Shown: positions 25,698 through 34,141, counted from the first letter of the stretch. The stretch is DNA of 64,000 bases from Streptomyces antibioticus (GCF_002019855.1 NZ_CM007717.1:372001-436000); one strand, 5' to 3'. The notes: generated from the letters alone by a model not told the origin. Numbers and translations: made by a program.

Positions 25698-27207
25698 GTC
25701 CCCTCGGCCGAACGAGTCCGGCCGGGCCGAGGTGTGCGAGACCCACACCGCGATCGTGTTCTTCGCGGGCGACCGCGCGTACAAGGTCAAGAAGCCGGTG
25801 GACCTGGGGTTCCTCGACTACACCACGCGGTCGGCGCGGCGGGCGGCGTGCGCACGCGAGATCGCGCTCAACCGCCGGTTCGCGCCCGACGTGTACCTGG
25901 GTCTGGGCGAGTTCCACGATCCCGGGGCGGACGGTCCGGAACCCCTGGTGGTGATGCGCCGGATGCCCGCCGACCGGAGGCTGTCCCGGCTCGTCCGGAC
26001 GGGCGCCCCCGTCGACGACGTGGTGCGCGCCGTGGCCCGTCGGCTCGCCGCCTGGCACGCGGCGGCGCCGCGCGGCCCCGAGGTGGACGCGCAGGGCACC
26101 CGGGACGCGCTGTCCGCGCGCTGGGAGGCGAGTTTCGCGCAGGTCCGTGAGCTGACCGGAGAGGACGGGGTGCCCGACGGGGTGCCGGAGGTCGAGCGGC
26201 TCGTGCGCCGCTATCTGGGCGGCCGCGAGCGGCTGTTCGACTCCCGGATCGAGCAGCGGCGGGTGGTCGACGGCCACGGCGACCTGCTCGCCGAGGACGT
26301 GTTCTGTCTGGACGACGGCCCCCGCGTCCTGGACTGCCTGGAGTTCGACGACCGTCTGCGGTACGTCGACGGGCTGGACGACGCCGCGTTCCTCGCCATG
26401 GACCTGGAGCAGCTCGGCGCCCCGGAGACGGCGGCGCACTTCCTGGCCTGCTACGGCGAGTACTCCGGCGATCCCGCGCCCGCGTCCCTGTGGCACCACT
26501 ACGTGGCCTACCGGGCGTTCGTCCGCGCCAAGGTGTCGCTCATCCGGGCGAGCCAGGGAGCGTCGGGCGCGGAGTCCGCGGCACGGCGGCTGGTCTCGAC
26601 GGCGCTGCGCCATCTGCGGACCGCCGCCGTCGGGCTGACGCTCGTCGGCGGACTGCCCGGGAGCGGCAAGTCCACGCTCTCCGGTGCGCTCGCCGACCGG
26701 CTGGAGGCCACGCTCCTGAGCAGCGACCGGCTGCGCAAGGAGCTGGCGGGCATCCCGCCGGAGCGGTCGGCGGCGGCCGGTTACGGCGAGGGACTCTACA
26801 GCGCCGAGTGGACGGCCCGCACGTACACGGCCCTCCTCGACCGGGCGGCCGTCCTGCTGTCCCTCGGCGAGTCGGTCGTCCTGGACGCGACCTGGTCGAC
26901 GGCGGAGCAGCGCACGGCGGCGCGGCGCGTGGCCGAGGCGGCCGAGGCGGATCTGGTGGCCCTGCACTGCCGGGTGCCGACGGAGGTGTCGGAGGCCCGG
27001 CTGAGCACGCGAGCCCCGGGGCCGTCCGACGCCGACGCCGGCATCGCCCGCGCCATGGCGGCCGGTGAGCCGCCGTGGCCGGAGGCCGTCCCCGTCGACA
27101 CGGGCGGGCCGCTGGAGTCCGCCGTGTCCCGGGCACTGGCGGCCGTACGGCCGGGAGGCGGCGGGCAGGCGCCGGTCTTCCGGCGGCCCTACATGGAACC
27201 CGGCTAG
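25690..27207 (+). CDS. APH-like/AAA bifunctional protein (Rv2004c family)
   Basis: A 505-residue protein. The N-terminal half is phosphotransferase-like (AYKVKKPVDLGFLDY with candidate ATP Lys, HGDLLAEDVF as catalytic loop, ECLEFDDRLRYVDG here with DCLEFDD). The C-terminal part, from about residue 315, is a P-loop kinase (GGLPGSGKSTLSGALA, Walker A) with VVLDATWS as Walker B and an LSTRAPGPSDAD lid. The pairing with an overlapping upstream USP gene is the same as Rv2005c/Rv2004c of the DosR regulon. Its biochemical role is unknown. Confidence 0.85.
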   Translation: MTESPRPNESGRAEVCETHTAIVFFAGDRAYKVKKPVDLGFLDYTTRSARRAACAREIALNRRFAPDVYLGLGEFHDPGADGPEPLVVMRRMPADRRLSRLVRTGAPVDDVVRAVARRLAAWHAAAPRGPEVDAQGTRDALSARWEASFAQVRELTGEDGVPDGVPEVERLVRRYLGGRERLFDSRIEQRRVVDGHGDLLAEDVFCLDDGPRVLDCLEFDDRLRYVDGLDDAAFLAMDLEQLGAPETAAHFLACYGEYSGDPAPASLWHHYVAYRAFVRAKVSLIRASQGASGAESAARRLVSTALRHLRTAAVGLTLVGGLPGSGKSTLSGALADRLEATLLSSDRLRKELAGIPPERSAAAGYGEGLYSAEWTARTYTALLDRAAVLLSLGESVVLDATWSTAEQRTAARRVAEAAEADLVALHCRVPTEVSEARLSTRAPGPSDADAGIARAMAAGEPPWPEAVPVDTGGPLESAVSRALAAVRPGGGGQAPVFRRPYMEPG

Positions 27208-27310
27208 GCCGCCTCCGTGACCGTCCGGCGGGGCGCGGGGCGCGGGGCCCGGTTGCCCGGGTGCGGGCCCGGAGTGACGGTTGAGTGGGGGCAGCGAGGG
27301 AGTTGGTACC

Positions 27311-28336
27311 GTGCGAGCGCTCGTCTATCACGGCCCCGGGCAGCGGTCCTGGGACACCGTCGCGGACCCCGCGATCGAGGAGCCGGGCGACGCGGTCGTG
27401 CGGGTCGACGCCACCACCGTCTGCGGCAGCGATCTGCGCATCCTGCGGGGCGACCTCCCCGAGGTGAAGCCGGGCACCGTCCTCGGTCACGAGGCCGTCG
27501 GCGAGGTCGTGGAGGTGGGCCCCGACGTCGAGCGGCTCCGCCCCGGCCATCAGGTGATCGTGTCGGCGGTCTCGGCGTGCGGCCGCTGCCGGGCGTGCCG
27601 CAACACCCTGTTCGGACAGTGCAACCGCGGCGGCGGCTGGATCCTGGGCAACCGGATCAACGGCACCCAGGCCGAGCTGGTGCGGGTGCCGTTCGCCGAG
27701 CACTCCACCCACCGACGGCCCGCGAGCGTGCCGCTCGCCGAGGCGGTCCTGCTCTCCGACGTCCTGCCGACCGCATACGAGGTCGGCGTGCGCAACGGCC
27801 ATGTCAGCCCCGGTGACACGGTCGTCGTGGTCGGCGCCGGGCCGATCGGGCTCGCCTCGGTGCTGGTGGCACGGCTCTACTCGCCGCGCCGGATCATGGT
27901 GGTCGACCTGTCCACCGCGCGGCTGGAGGCGGCCGCCCGGGTGGGCGGCGACACCGCGGTCCTGCCCGGGAAGCTGATCGCCGACCTGGCCGAGGGGCCG
28001 GGGGCCGACGTCGTCATCGAGGCGTCCGGCGAGCCGGACGGGTTCGTCCTGAGCACCCGTGCCGTGCGCTCCGGAGGGCACATCGCCACCATCGGCGTGC
28101 ACGGGAGACCGGCCACGCTGCACCTCGAGTCCCTGTGGCACAAGAACGTCACCATCAGCACCGGCCAGGTCGACACGTCGTCCGTCCCCTGGCTCCTCGG
28201 GATGGTGCGGTACGGAGACCTGGAGGTCTCCGGGCTGGTCACCGACACCCTGCCCCTGGACCGGACCGAGGACGCCTACGAGGCGTTCGCCCGGGGCACC
28301 GTCACGGGCGCCCTCAAGATCGTCCTGCTGCGCTGA
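27311..28336 (+). CDS. Zinc-dependent medium-chain alcohol dehydrogenase
   Basis: A 341-residue MDR enzyme. Catalytic zinc ligands lie in VCGSDLR and GHEAVGEV, and the structural-zinc Cys in CGRCRACRNTLFGQC. The Rossmann motif is GAGPIGLASV, and the acidic residue in VVDLSTAR favours NAD. GTG 27311 is preferred as the point where family similarity starts, with GAGGGAG upstream. It follows the Rv2004c-like gene by about 100 bp and differs from the AdhP-type enzyme at 6331 (about one third identical by eye), so the island carries two distinct dehydrogenases. Confidence 0.87.
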   Translation: MRALVYHGPGQRSWDTVADPAIEEPGDAVVRVDATTVCGSDLRILRGDLPEVKPGTVLGHEAVGEVVEVGPDVERLRPGHQVIVSAVSACGRCRACRNTLFGQCNRGGGWILGNRINGTQAELVRVPFAEHSTHRRPASVPLAEAVLLSDVLPTAYEVGVRNGHVSPGDTVVVVGAGPIGLASVLVARLYSPRRIMVVDLSTARLEAAARVGGDTAVLPGKLIADLAEGPGADVVIEASGEPDGFVLSTRAVRSGGHIATIGVHGRPATLHLESLWHKNVTISTGQVDTSSVPWLLGMVRYGDLEVSGLVTDTLPLDRTEDAYEAFARGTVTGALKIVLLR

Positions 28337-28356
28337 GGGGTCCCAGGGACCAATCG

Positions 28357-28370
28357 GGGCCGACCGGCCC
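28357..28370. promoter_or_regulatory. Candidate DevR/OsdR-type operator 7
   Basis: GGGCCGACCGGCCC is a perfect 6-bp inverted repeat around AC. It ends 67 bp before the CBS-BON gene. Next to it, GGTCCC-A-GGGACC (28339-28351) is another perfect inverted repeat. Confidence 0.6.
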
Positions 28371-28437
28371 AAGCCGCGCGGCCGTGCCCGGCGGAGAGTG
28401 GAAGGAGCACCGCACGCGACACGAGGAGGCGGGAACC

Positions 28438-29130
28438 ATGTGGCACCGGAAGGTCAGCGACCTGATGTCCACATCGGTCGTCCGGGTCCGCCGGGACACC
28501 GGCTTCAAGGAGATCGCCAAGCTGCTGGCCGAGAACGGCATCACCGCCGTACCGGTCGTGGACGACGAGGAGCACGTCGTGGGGGTGGTCTCCGAGGCGG
28601 ATCTGCTGCGCAAGGAGGCCGCCGGGGTGGATCCGGCGGGCCTGCTGCCGGTCCTGCGCCCCCGGCCCGCCGACCGTGCCAAGGCCGAGGCCACGATCGC
28701 GCAGGGCCTGATGAACAGCCCGGCCGTGACCGCGCGCCCGGAGTGGACCGCGGTGGAGGCCGCCCAGGTCATGGAGCGCCACCACGTCAAGCGGCTGCCG
28801 GTGGTCGACGAGGCGGGCCGGCTGGTCGGCCTGGTCAGCAGGGCCGATCTGCTGCGGGTCTTCCTGCGGGGCGACAGCGCGATCCGCGAGGAGATCTCGG
28901 GCGAGGTGCTCCTGCGCACGCTCGGCGTCGAGCCCGGCGAGGTCACCGTGCACGTCGTCGACGGCCGGGTCACCCTGCGCGGCACGGTCGAGCGCAAGTC
29001 GCTCGTCCCGGTCGCCGTCCGCCTGTGCCAGGGCGTGGACGGAGTGGTCGACGTCTCCGCCGAACTGGACCACCGGGTGGACGACACCGCCACCGCACCC
29101 GATCCCGAGGCGGCGCACCACGCCGGATGA
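28438..29130 (+). CDS. CBS-domain pair plus BON domain protein
   Basis: A 230-residue protein. Two CBS motifs cover about 5-60 (VSDLMSTSVVRVRRDTGFKE, ITAVPVVDDEEHVVGVVSEADLL) and 95-145 (VKRLPVVDEAGRLVGLVSRADLL). A BON-like domain follows (residues 160-215: VTVHVVDGRVTLRGTVERKS). CBS pairs usually bind adenine nucleotides; BON domains bind membranes or ligands. Rv2626c (Hrp1), a CBS protein, is strongly DosR-induced. GAGGAGG precedes the ATG, and operator 7 lies just upstream. Confidence 0.87.
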   Translation: MWHRKVSDLMSTSVVRVRRDTGFKEIAKLLAENGITAVPVVDDEEHVVGVVSEADLLRKEAAGVDPAGLLPVLRPRPADRAKAEATIAQGLMNSPAVTARPEWTAVEAAQVMERHHVKRLPVVDEAGRLVGLVSRADLLRVFLRGDSAIREEISGEVLLRTLGVEPGEVTVHVVDGRVTLRGTVERKSLVPVAVRLCQGVDGVVDVSAELDHRVDDTATAPDPEAAHHAG

Positions 29131-29277
29131 GTGACGAGGAACGGCCGACGAGGCGTGGGGTACGCCCTCACACCTCGCCGCCAGACTGTGCAGCACGGCC
29201 ACATGTGCCTTGACCTGCGCGTTCCTACGGTGTGCGGACAACGCCCCGTCCGCACCGCACACGAGGAAGTGGCGCAC

Positions 29278-29341
29278 ATGGCCTCCGACACCACCGCTCC
29301 CCCACCCCCCGCCCACCTCAAGCGCATCGTCGCCGCCACTT
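29278..29341 (+). pseudogene. 5' stub of an MHS-family transporter
   Basis: Starting at ATG 29278 with GAGGAAG upstream, the first 20 or so residues (MASDTTAPPPPAHLKRIVAA) match the usual N-terminus of metabolite:H+ symporters, in which this segment continues into GTTIEWYDFF. Here similarity stops abruptly at about 29341 and the frame continues into unrelated sequence. A deletion or insertion boundary is therefore placed near 29340. Confidence 0.5.
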
Positions 29342-29424
29342 CGGCTAGCTGCAGCAGCCGAACCACCTTGCGCCTTCTGCTCCAGCTGTAGATCGGGGTC
29401 AGGCGTCGTGAGACGCTGCACCTC

Positions 29425-29799
29425 GTGATCGCCAAGCTGCAGTGTGTGGTGTTGGACTGTGCCGATGTCGTTGAGCTGTCGCGGTTCTATCAGTCCCTTC
29501 TCGGCGGTGTGGTGAACCAGCCGGATCCGCGGTGGTCGCTCGGCGACGGCTGGGCGACGCTGCACACCGCCGGGCTCGTGCTGGCCTTCCAGCGGGTGGA
29601 AGACCATCAGCCACCACGGTGGCCGGATCCAATTCGACCCCAGCAGTTCCATCTCGATCTGGGCGTCAAGGATCTCGACCAGGCTCAGGAGGACGTCGTC
29701 AGTCTGGGCGCCTCGCTGCTCGATGGGGGGGACGGGAAGCGGAGTTGGCGAATCTTCTCGGATCCGGCAGGTCATCCGTTCTGTCTCGTCCGGGACTGA
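29425..29799 (+). CDS. VOC (glyoxalase/bleomycin-resistance-like) protein
   Basis: A 124-residue single VOC unit with two beta-alpha-beta-beta-beta modules: VVLDCADVVELSRFYQSLLG and FHLDLGVKDLDQAQEDVVSLG, ending WRIFSDPAGHPFCLVRD. A His (QFHLDLG) is kept, but the first-module metal His is absent, so it may not be a metal-dependent dioxygenase. The GTG start lies just beyond the truncated transporter. This is a common accessory gene type in streptomycetes; role unknown. Confidence 0.75.
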   Translation: MIAKLQCVVLDCADVVELSRFYQSLLGGVVNQPDPRWSLGDGWATLHTAGLVLAFQRVEDHQPPRWPDPIRPQQFHLDLGVKDLDQAQEDVVSLGASLLDGGDGKRSWRIFSDPAGHPFCLVRD

Positions 29800-29845
29800 C
29801 CAACGATAGAACGGGGGTCGCGGGCCACAGCACAGATCCCACCCG

Positions 29846-30410
29846 ATGGCGAGACGCGTCCGAAGTGGCCACGAGCCGCATCGCGAACCGGCCGGCCGCT
29901 ACGAACCCCACCTGTGGGACGGGCGGTTGGTGCTTGGCCTGCTGTCGAACCTGCCGCGCCAAAACTTGTTGGACGATCGCGGAGCGGGCCGGAGAAGCCG
30001 ACCCGCATGGCATGCAGCACCTGTTGTGCGCGGCCTCCTGTGACGCCCACGCCGTCCGCGACGACGTGCCCGAATATGTCGTCGAGTAGCTCCACGACGA
30101 TGCCGCGATGCTGGTCGTCGACGAGACCGGCGATGTGAAGAAGGGCACCCACACGGTCGGGTTCCAGCGCCAGTACACCGGAACGGCCGGACGGATCAAG
30201 AATTTCCAGGTGGCCTCTACCTCATCCACGCCGGCGCCCGGGACACGCGGCAGTGGACCGCGAGCTGCACATCCCGCGCTCCTCGACATGCGACCCCAAG
30301 CGCTGCCGGGCTGCGGGGCTCGTCGACGACACCGTATGCGCGACCAAGCCGGAACTGGCCCGCACGATGATCGAACGCTTCCTGGAGGCTGGACACCACG
30401 TGGGCCGGGG
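29846..30410 (+). pseudogene. IS701-family transposase remnant
   Basis: Similarity to IS701-type transposases is spread over three frames: RLVLGLLSNLPRQN, then CWTIAERAGEADPHGMQHLL and RDDVPEYVVE ended by TAG at 30087, then [17 protein letters not shown] and [13 protein letters not shown] in that frame. After another shift come [20 protein letters not shown] and [20 protein letters not shown]. The first catalytic Asp (VVDE) is present, but the C-terminal half is missing. The element is dead, with at least two frameshifts, one stop and a truncation; terminal repeats were not identified. Confidence 0.82.
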
Positions 30411-30421
30411 CACTGCTGTCC

Positions 30422-30910
30422 TCATACTCGTGCAGTGGCTTCCCAGGCAGCGGTGACGCACCCTTCTTCCCAGTGCCACCACTCCTTCGTCTCGCCGTGC
30501 TCCAACAACTCGCGGATTTTCGGCAGGTTCGCCTGTGGCGGAACGTCCAGGGCCACCATCCGGAACTGCTCGATGCCTTCGCCTGTCGTGCCGAGGCGGT
30601 AGAAGACGTCCAGCACGCTCTGCCGGGCGGCGGCTGAGCCGTCGTCCTTCAACACGATGAGCCGGATGGTGCAGTTCTGAGAGGCCCGGACCGTTTCCCC
30701 GGCCCAGAGAACACCATCGCCATCCTGTTGCACCCTGATGATGTCTCCACTGGCGACTCCGCGGACGAACCAGGGCGTGTTGACCAACCGCGCCGTGCCG
30801 TCGCCGAGGTCTACAGCCCACAGGCTCTCGACACTCGCTGGCGGCCAGCCGTCCTCGTCTATCTCCATACGGAAATGGACCTTCACGTGGTCGTCACTGA
30901 TGTTCGTCAC
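30422..30910 (-). CDS. DUF4265 protein
   Basis: A 162-residue protein with the DUF4265 pattern: [53 protein letters not shown], and a C-terminal region with a beta-alpha module. GTG 30910 is chosen because family similarity begins there. The frame is open further upstream, through 130 bp of unrelated DNA into the MITE-like element's transposase fragment, which is probably accidental. The family often lies near toxin or immunity genes, but none is evident here. Confidence 0.68.
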   Translation of the reverse strand: MTNISDDHVKVHFRMEIDEDGWPPASVESLWAVDLGDGTARLVNTPWFVRGVASGDIIRVQQDGDGVLWAGETVRASQNCTIRLIVLKDDGSAAARQSVLDVFYRLGTTGEGIEQFRMVALDVPPQANLPKIRELLEHGETKEWWHWEEGCVTAAWEATARV

Positions 30911-31038
30911 TGAACCATCATCCACTTCGCATCCACCAGACCGGGCTGCGGAGTGCGAAAGGCAGGCGCCTTCGGATCCGCTGGCAGCCCGCCACGATCG
31001 ACGGACGGCCGCCAGATGATCGACTTCTAAAACACCGC

Positions 31039-31323
31039 CTAAAGGGTGTTGCAGAAGGTTCTTCTCGGACAGGTCGAAGTGGTGATTGACCTGGTTGGTG
31101 CGGTAGTAGACGGCCACGAGCAGCACCCGGTCCGCCAGCGGCAGGCACCACGGACGGCTACCACCGGGGCCGTTCCCGCCCCGTTCCCGCACCACCCTCA
31201 CCAGCTTCACGAACCGGCCCATCGGCAAGCCCGTAAGGGTCTCCACCCACACCGGCTCAGCCCGCAACACCCCACCCATACAGGCGAAATGCCCCGGACC
31301 GAACCTTCCGCAACACCCTTTAG
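31039..31323. mobile_element. 285-bp MITE-like element with 23-bp terminal inverted repeats
   Basis: The ends are CTAAAGGGTGTTGCAGAAGG plus TTC at 31039-31061 and its inverse at 31301-31323, with a single mismatch. Between them lies only the first ~65 codons of an IS5-like transposase gene. The element is thus too short to move itself and is a deletion derivative of an IS, or a MITE mobilised in trans. A TA dinucleotide at both tips is a possible target duplication. Confidence 0.8.
31085..31279 (-). pseudogene. N-terminal fragment of an IS5-like transposase
   Basis: Starting at ATG 31279, the sequence VWVETLTGLPMGRFVKLVRV, RERGG and PWCLPLADRVLLVAVYYRTN matches the N-terminal helix-turn-helix region of streptomycete IS5-type transposases. 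Similarity ends at about 31090; the DDE domain is absent. The frame runs out through the left terminal repeat. Confidence 0.75.
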
Positions 31324-31332
31324 GGTTCCGGT

Positions 31333-31749
31333 GTGCCGACGTACAGCATTGGGCAGGCCGCGCGCCTGTTGCGGGTGAGTCCGGAGACCGTGCGCCGGTG
31401 GGCGGACGCCGGGCGGCTGCCGATGGGGCGGGACGGCTCCGGTAACCGGATGATCGACGGGGTGGGGCTGGCCCGGTTCGCCGAGGAGCGTGCGGCGGAC
31501 GACCTGCGGGGCGTTCCCGACGAGGCGCCGCCCACCTCCGTGCGCAACGCGTTCACGGGCATCGTCACCGCTCTGACCGTGGACGACGTCGTGGCCCGGG
31601 TGGAGATCCAGTCCGGGCCGCACCTGCTCGTGTCGCTGGTGACGCGTGAGGCGGTCGAGGAGCTGGACCTCGCGGTCGGAGTCACGGTCACCGCGCGCGT
31701 GAAGTCGACGAACGTGCACGTCGACCGCTCGCAGCGGGCGGGATCGTAA
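31333..31749 (+). CDS. Helix-turn-helix plus Mop/TOBE molybdate-binding protein
   Basis: A 138-residue protein. Residues 1-50 are a MerR/excisionase-like helix-turn-helix (SIGQAARLLRVSPETVRRWA, DAGRLP). Residues 68-130 are a Mop domain (NAFTGIVTALTVDDVVARVE, LVSLVTREAVEELDLAVGV, VKSTNVHV) that binds molybdate. It probably senses molybdenum supply for the xanthine dehydrogenase downstream. The GTG start lies ten bases beyond the MITE-like element, so the promoter may have been displaced or supplied by it. The 3' end overlaps the convergent PucR gene by 62 bp. Confidence 0.85.
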   Translation: MPTYSIGQAARLLRVSPETVRRWADAGRLPMGRDGSGNRMIDGVGLARFAEERAADDLRGVPDEAPPTSVRNAFTGIVTALTVDDVVARVEIQSGPHLLVSLVTREAVEELDLAVGVTVTARVKSTNVHVDRSQRAGS

Positions 31750-33274
31750 CCGACGGCGGCAGGGTGTCCCGGCACAGCAGGGCGGTCCACAGGTCGAGGC
31801 GGTCGGCGAGGCTGGACAGGTCGCGGCCGGTGAGGTGCTCGATGCGCTGGACGCGGTAGTGGACGGTGTTGACGTGCAGGTGCAGCGCCTCGGCTGTGCG
31901 CGCCCAGGATCCGTCGCAGGCGAGGAAGGACTTCAGGGTCGCCAGCAAGGGAGCCGCGGAGGCGTTCTTGGTGTCCAGCAGAGGGCCGAGGACGGAGCGG
32001 CTGTAGGCGGCGCGGACCTCCACCGGGATGCCGGCCAGCAGCGTGCCGAGACCGGTGAGGGCCGAAGCCGGGGTGAGGAGTGAGGCGTCCGGGGCGGTGC
32101 CGCGGGCGGAGGCCAGGGCGTAACGGGCCTGAGCCAACGCCCCGGCCAGCTCGCCCGGACCGGCGACCGGCTCACTGAGGCCGCCGTGCAGCGGCACGGT
32201 CGGCTCGCCCGCGGCGACGAGCGGCCAGACTTCTCCTTGCTCCACGGGAACGGGAACGGCATCGGCATCGGGCTCGGGGACGATCGCGAACGCGGTGCCC
32301 TCCGGCAGACGCCCCACCGCGGCGGGTCCCGGCCCCAGGTGGGCCACCACTTCGGCAAGCGCTCCCTCCGCCAGTCCCGGCCCCCGTACTCCCGTGTCGG
32401 CGACGATCACGCGGTACGGGCCCTCCGGGGGAAGCCCGCAGGCACGCAGGCCGACCGCGACGGCGGCATGATCCTCGCCGGCGTGGGCGAGCAGCGTTCC
32501 GAGGTCGTCGGCGGTCTGCTGGGCCGCGGCCCGGTGCCGGGCCTGTGAGTCCTGGCAGCGGCCCAGGAACGCGGCCACCTCCTGGAGCATCCGGGGTGGT
32601 ACGGCGTCGCCATCGCGGAGGTGGAGGTGCCAGCGCTGGTACGGGGAGAGCGCGTCGGCCTCGACCGGCACCGCACCCGCCTCGATCAGGGCCATGGCCT
32701 CACCGGCGGGGATCGCCGGGGCGCCCTGAGTGGCCGCGACGGTCCGTCCCGAAGCGGTGAAGACGTACGCGACCGCCCGGTCGAGATGGGCGACGGCTGC
32801 CGTCAGGATCGCGTCGGGGCCCGCGCCCCGCGCGAGGAGCCGGGTCAGGGTGCCTCGTACGACCTCGGGCAGGGCGTGGTGGCGGCTCAGTTCGCCCCAG
32901 TGCCGCAGGTACACGGTGTCGGTGATCGCGCGGAACATGACATGCGCGGGCACTCCCGCCACCGGCACGCCGTGGCGCGCGCACGCCTCGACCAGGCTGT
33001 CGGGCACCGCGCCGTGCGTCTCCTCGCCGGCCAGCAGTACGGCGGCATCCGCTTCCCGGAGTGCGGCGACGAATCGTTCGGCCTTCTCACGGCCGCCCTC
33101 CGGCGTCCACCACACCAGTCCGCTGAGCACGGCCTCGCCGGGGCGGACGAAGCGGGTGGGGTCCTCCAGGTCGGTGACGGTCACCCCGTTGATCTCCCGC
33201 CGCGGCAGGTCGTCCCCGGCCCACAGCAGGCGCAGGCCGAGGGACTCGTCCTGAAGGAGGTGTTCGACGTGCAT
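31688..33274 (-). CDS. pucR: PucR-family transcriptional regulator
   Basis: A 528-residue regulator. The N-terminal PucR ligand domain (about 1-120: LRLLWAGDDLPRREINGVTV, TDLEDPTRFVRPGEAVLSGL) is followed by a GGDEF-derived middle part. The C-terminal PucR helix-turn-helix reads SWARTAEALHLHVNTVHYRV. Family members respond to purine catabolites, and it is divergent from the xanthine dehydrogenase genes, which it probably controls. The tail after the last helix is an Arg/Ser-rich run that lies over the Mop gene and may be a recent stop-loss extension. The ATG at 33274 follows AGGAGG-poor sequence; assignment is by homology. Confidence 0.86.
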   Translation of the reverse strand: MHVEHLLQDESLGLRLLWAGDDLPRREINGVTVTDLEDPTRFVRPGEAVLSGLVWWTPEGGREKAERFVAALREADAAVLLAGEETHGAVPDSLVEACARHGVPVAGVPAHVMFRAITDTVYLRHWGELSRHHALPEVVRGTLTRLLARGAGPDAILTAAVAHLDRAVAYVFTASGRTVAATQGAPAIPAGEAMALIEAGAVPVEADALSPYQRWHLHLRDGDAVPPRMLQEVAAFLGRCQDSQARHRAAAQQTADDLGTLLAHAGEDHAAVAVGLRACGLPPEGPYRVIVADTGVRGPGLAEGALAEVVAHLGPGPAAVGRLPEGTAFAIVPEPDADAVPVPVEQGEVWPLVAAGEPTVPLHGGLSEPVAGPGELAGALAQARYALASARGTAPDASLLTPASALTGLGTLLAGIPVEVRAAYSRSVLGPLLDTKNASAAPLLATLKSFLACDGSWARTAEALHLHVNTVHYRVQRIEHLTGRDLSSLADRLDLWTALLCRDTLPPSVTIPPAASGRRARSSTSRAR

Positions 33275-33489
33275 GCGTGTTCCGGCTCCCCTGTGCGGCA
33301 GCCGGGCGCGGGGGCGCGCGCCCGGCATCTCACATTCACCAGGTGGATACGAGTCATCGCATCGTAAGTGCCAGATCAGACGGGCGGTACGCCTCTTGGT
33401 CGATCCTCCAGTGTTCCGGCCGGATAAGTCGGCGTTTCCGTATGGTGAACCAGTCGTCCGGGCCTGCTCGGGTTGCTTCACTGGCGGTC

Positions 33490-34141
33490 ATGGACCTGAA
33501 CACGGTGAGGGAAGTGCGGGACGCCCGGCATCCCGCGCCGTGGCAGTCGGGTGACGCCTGGCTGGGCGGCGCTCCTGTTCGAGCAGTGCTGCCGGGCCTT
33601 CCTGGCCTCCTTCAAGATCTGGAACATGGCCACCGTCGGGGGCAATCTGTGCAACGCCCTCCCGGCCGGCCCGATGATCTCGCTCACCGCCGCGCTCGAC
33701 GGGGAGTGTCTGCTGCTCGCCCAGGACGGCGCACGCCGCCAGGTGCCCGTCGCCGCCTTCGTCACCGGCGCCGGCCGCAAAGACCTCGCCGAGGGCGAAC
33801 TGCTGCGTTCCGTCACGCTGCCCGCGCGGGCCCTGGGCTGCCGTACGGCGTTCCGGCAGGCGTCGCTGTACGGCTTGGGCCGCTCCGGGGTGCTGGTCAT
33901 CGGCGCGCTGGACCCGGTCGCCGGGGCGCTCACGATCACCGTCACGGCGTCGACCGTCCGCCCGGTCCGGCTCCGGTTCCCGCTCCCGCCGACCGCGTCG
34001 GCGGTGGAAGCGGCCGTCGCATCCGCCGTAGCCGATGACGAGTGGTTCGACGACATCCACGGACTGCCCCAGTGGCGACGGCACATGACGTTCCGGTTCG
34101 CGGAGGAGATCCGCCGGGAACTCGAAGGGGTGACACGGTGA
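33490..34141 (+). pseudogene. xdhB: Xanthine dehydrogenase FAD subunit with internal deletion and frameshift
   Basis: ATG 33490 begins a typical XdhB N-terminus (MDLNTVREVRDARHPAPWQS, GDAWLGG). Within about 80 bp the text jumps to LLFEQCCRAFLASFKIWNMA and TVGGNLCNALPAGPM in another frame, so some 50 residues of the FAD-binding PCMH domain and the frame are lost near 33570. The remaining frame to 34141 keeps the second half of the FAD domain and the C-terminal CO-dehydrogenase-flavoprotein domain. Its TGA overlaps the next start (GTGA). A truncated protein from an internal start is possible, but FAD binding should be lost. Confidence 0.8.

Noticed and set aside
33551..34141. Complete FAD subunit gene starting at 33551
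   Set aside because: The matching N-terminus is found in another frame from 33490, so the shorter frame is the distal part of a deleted gene.
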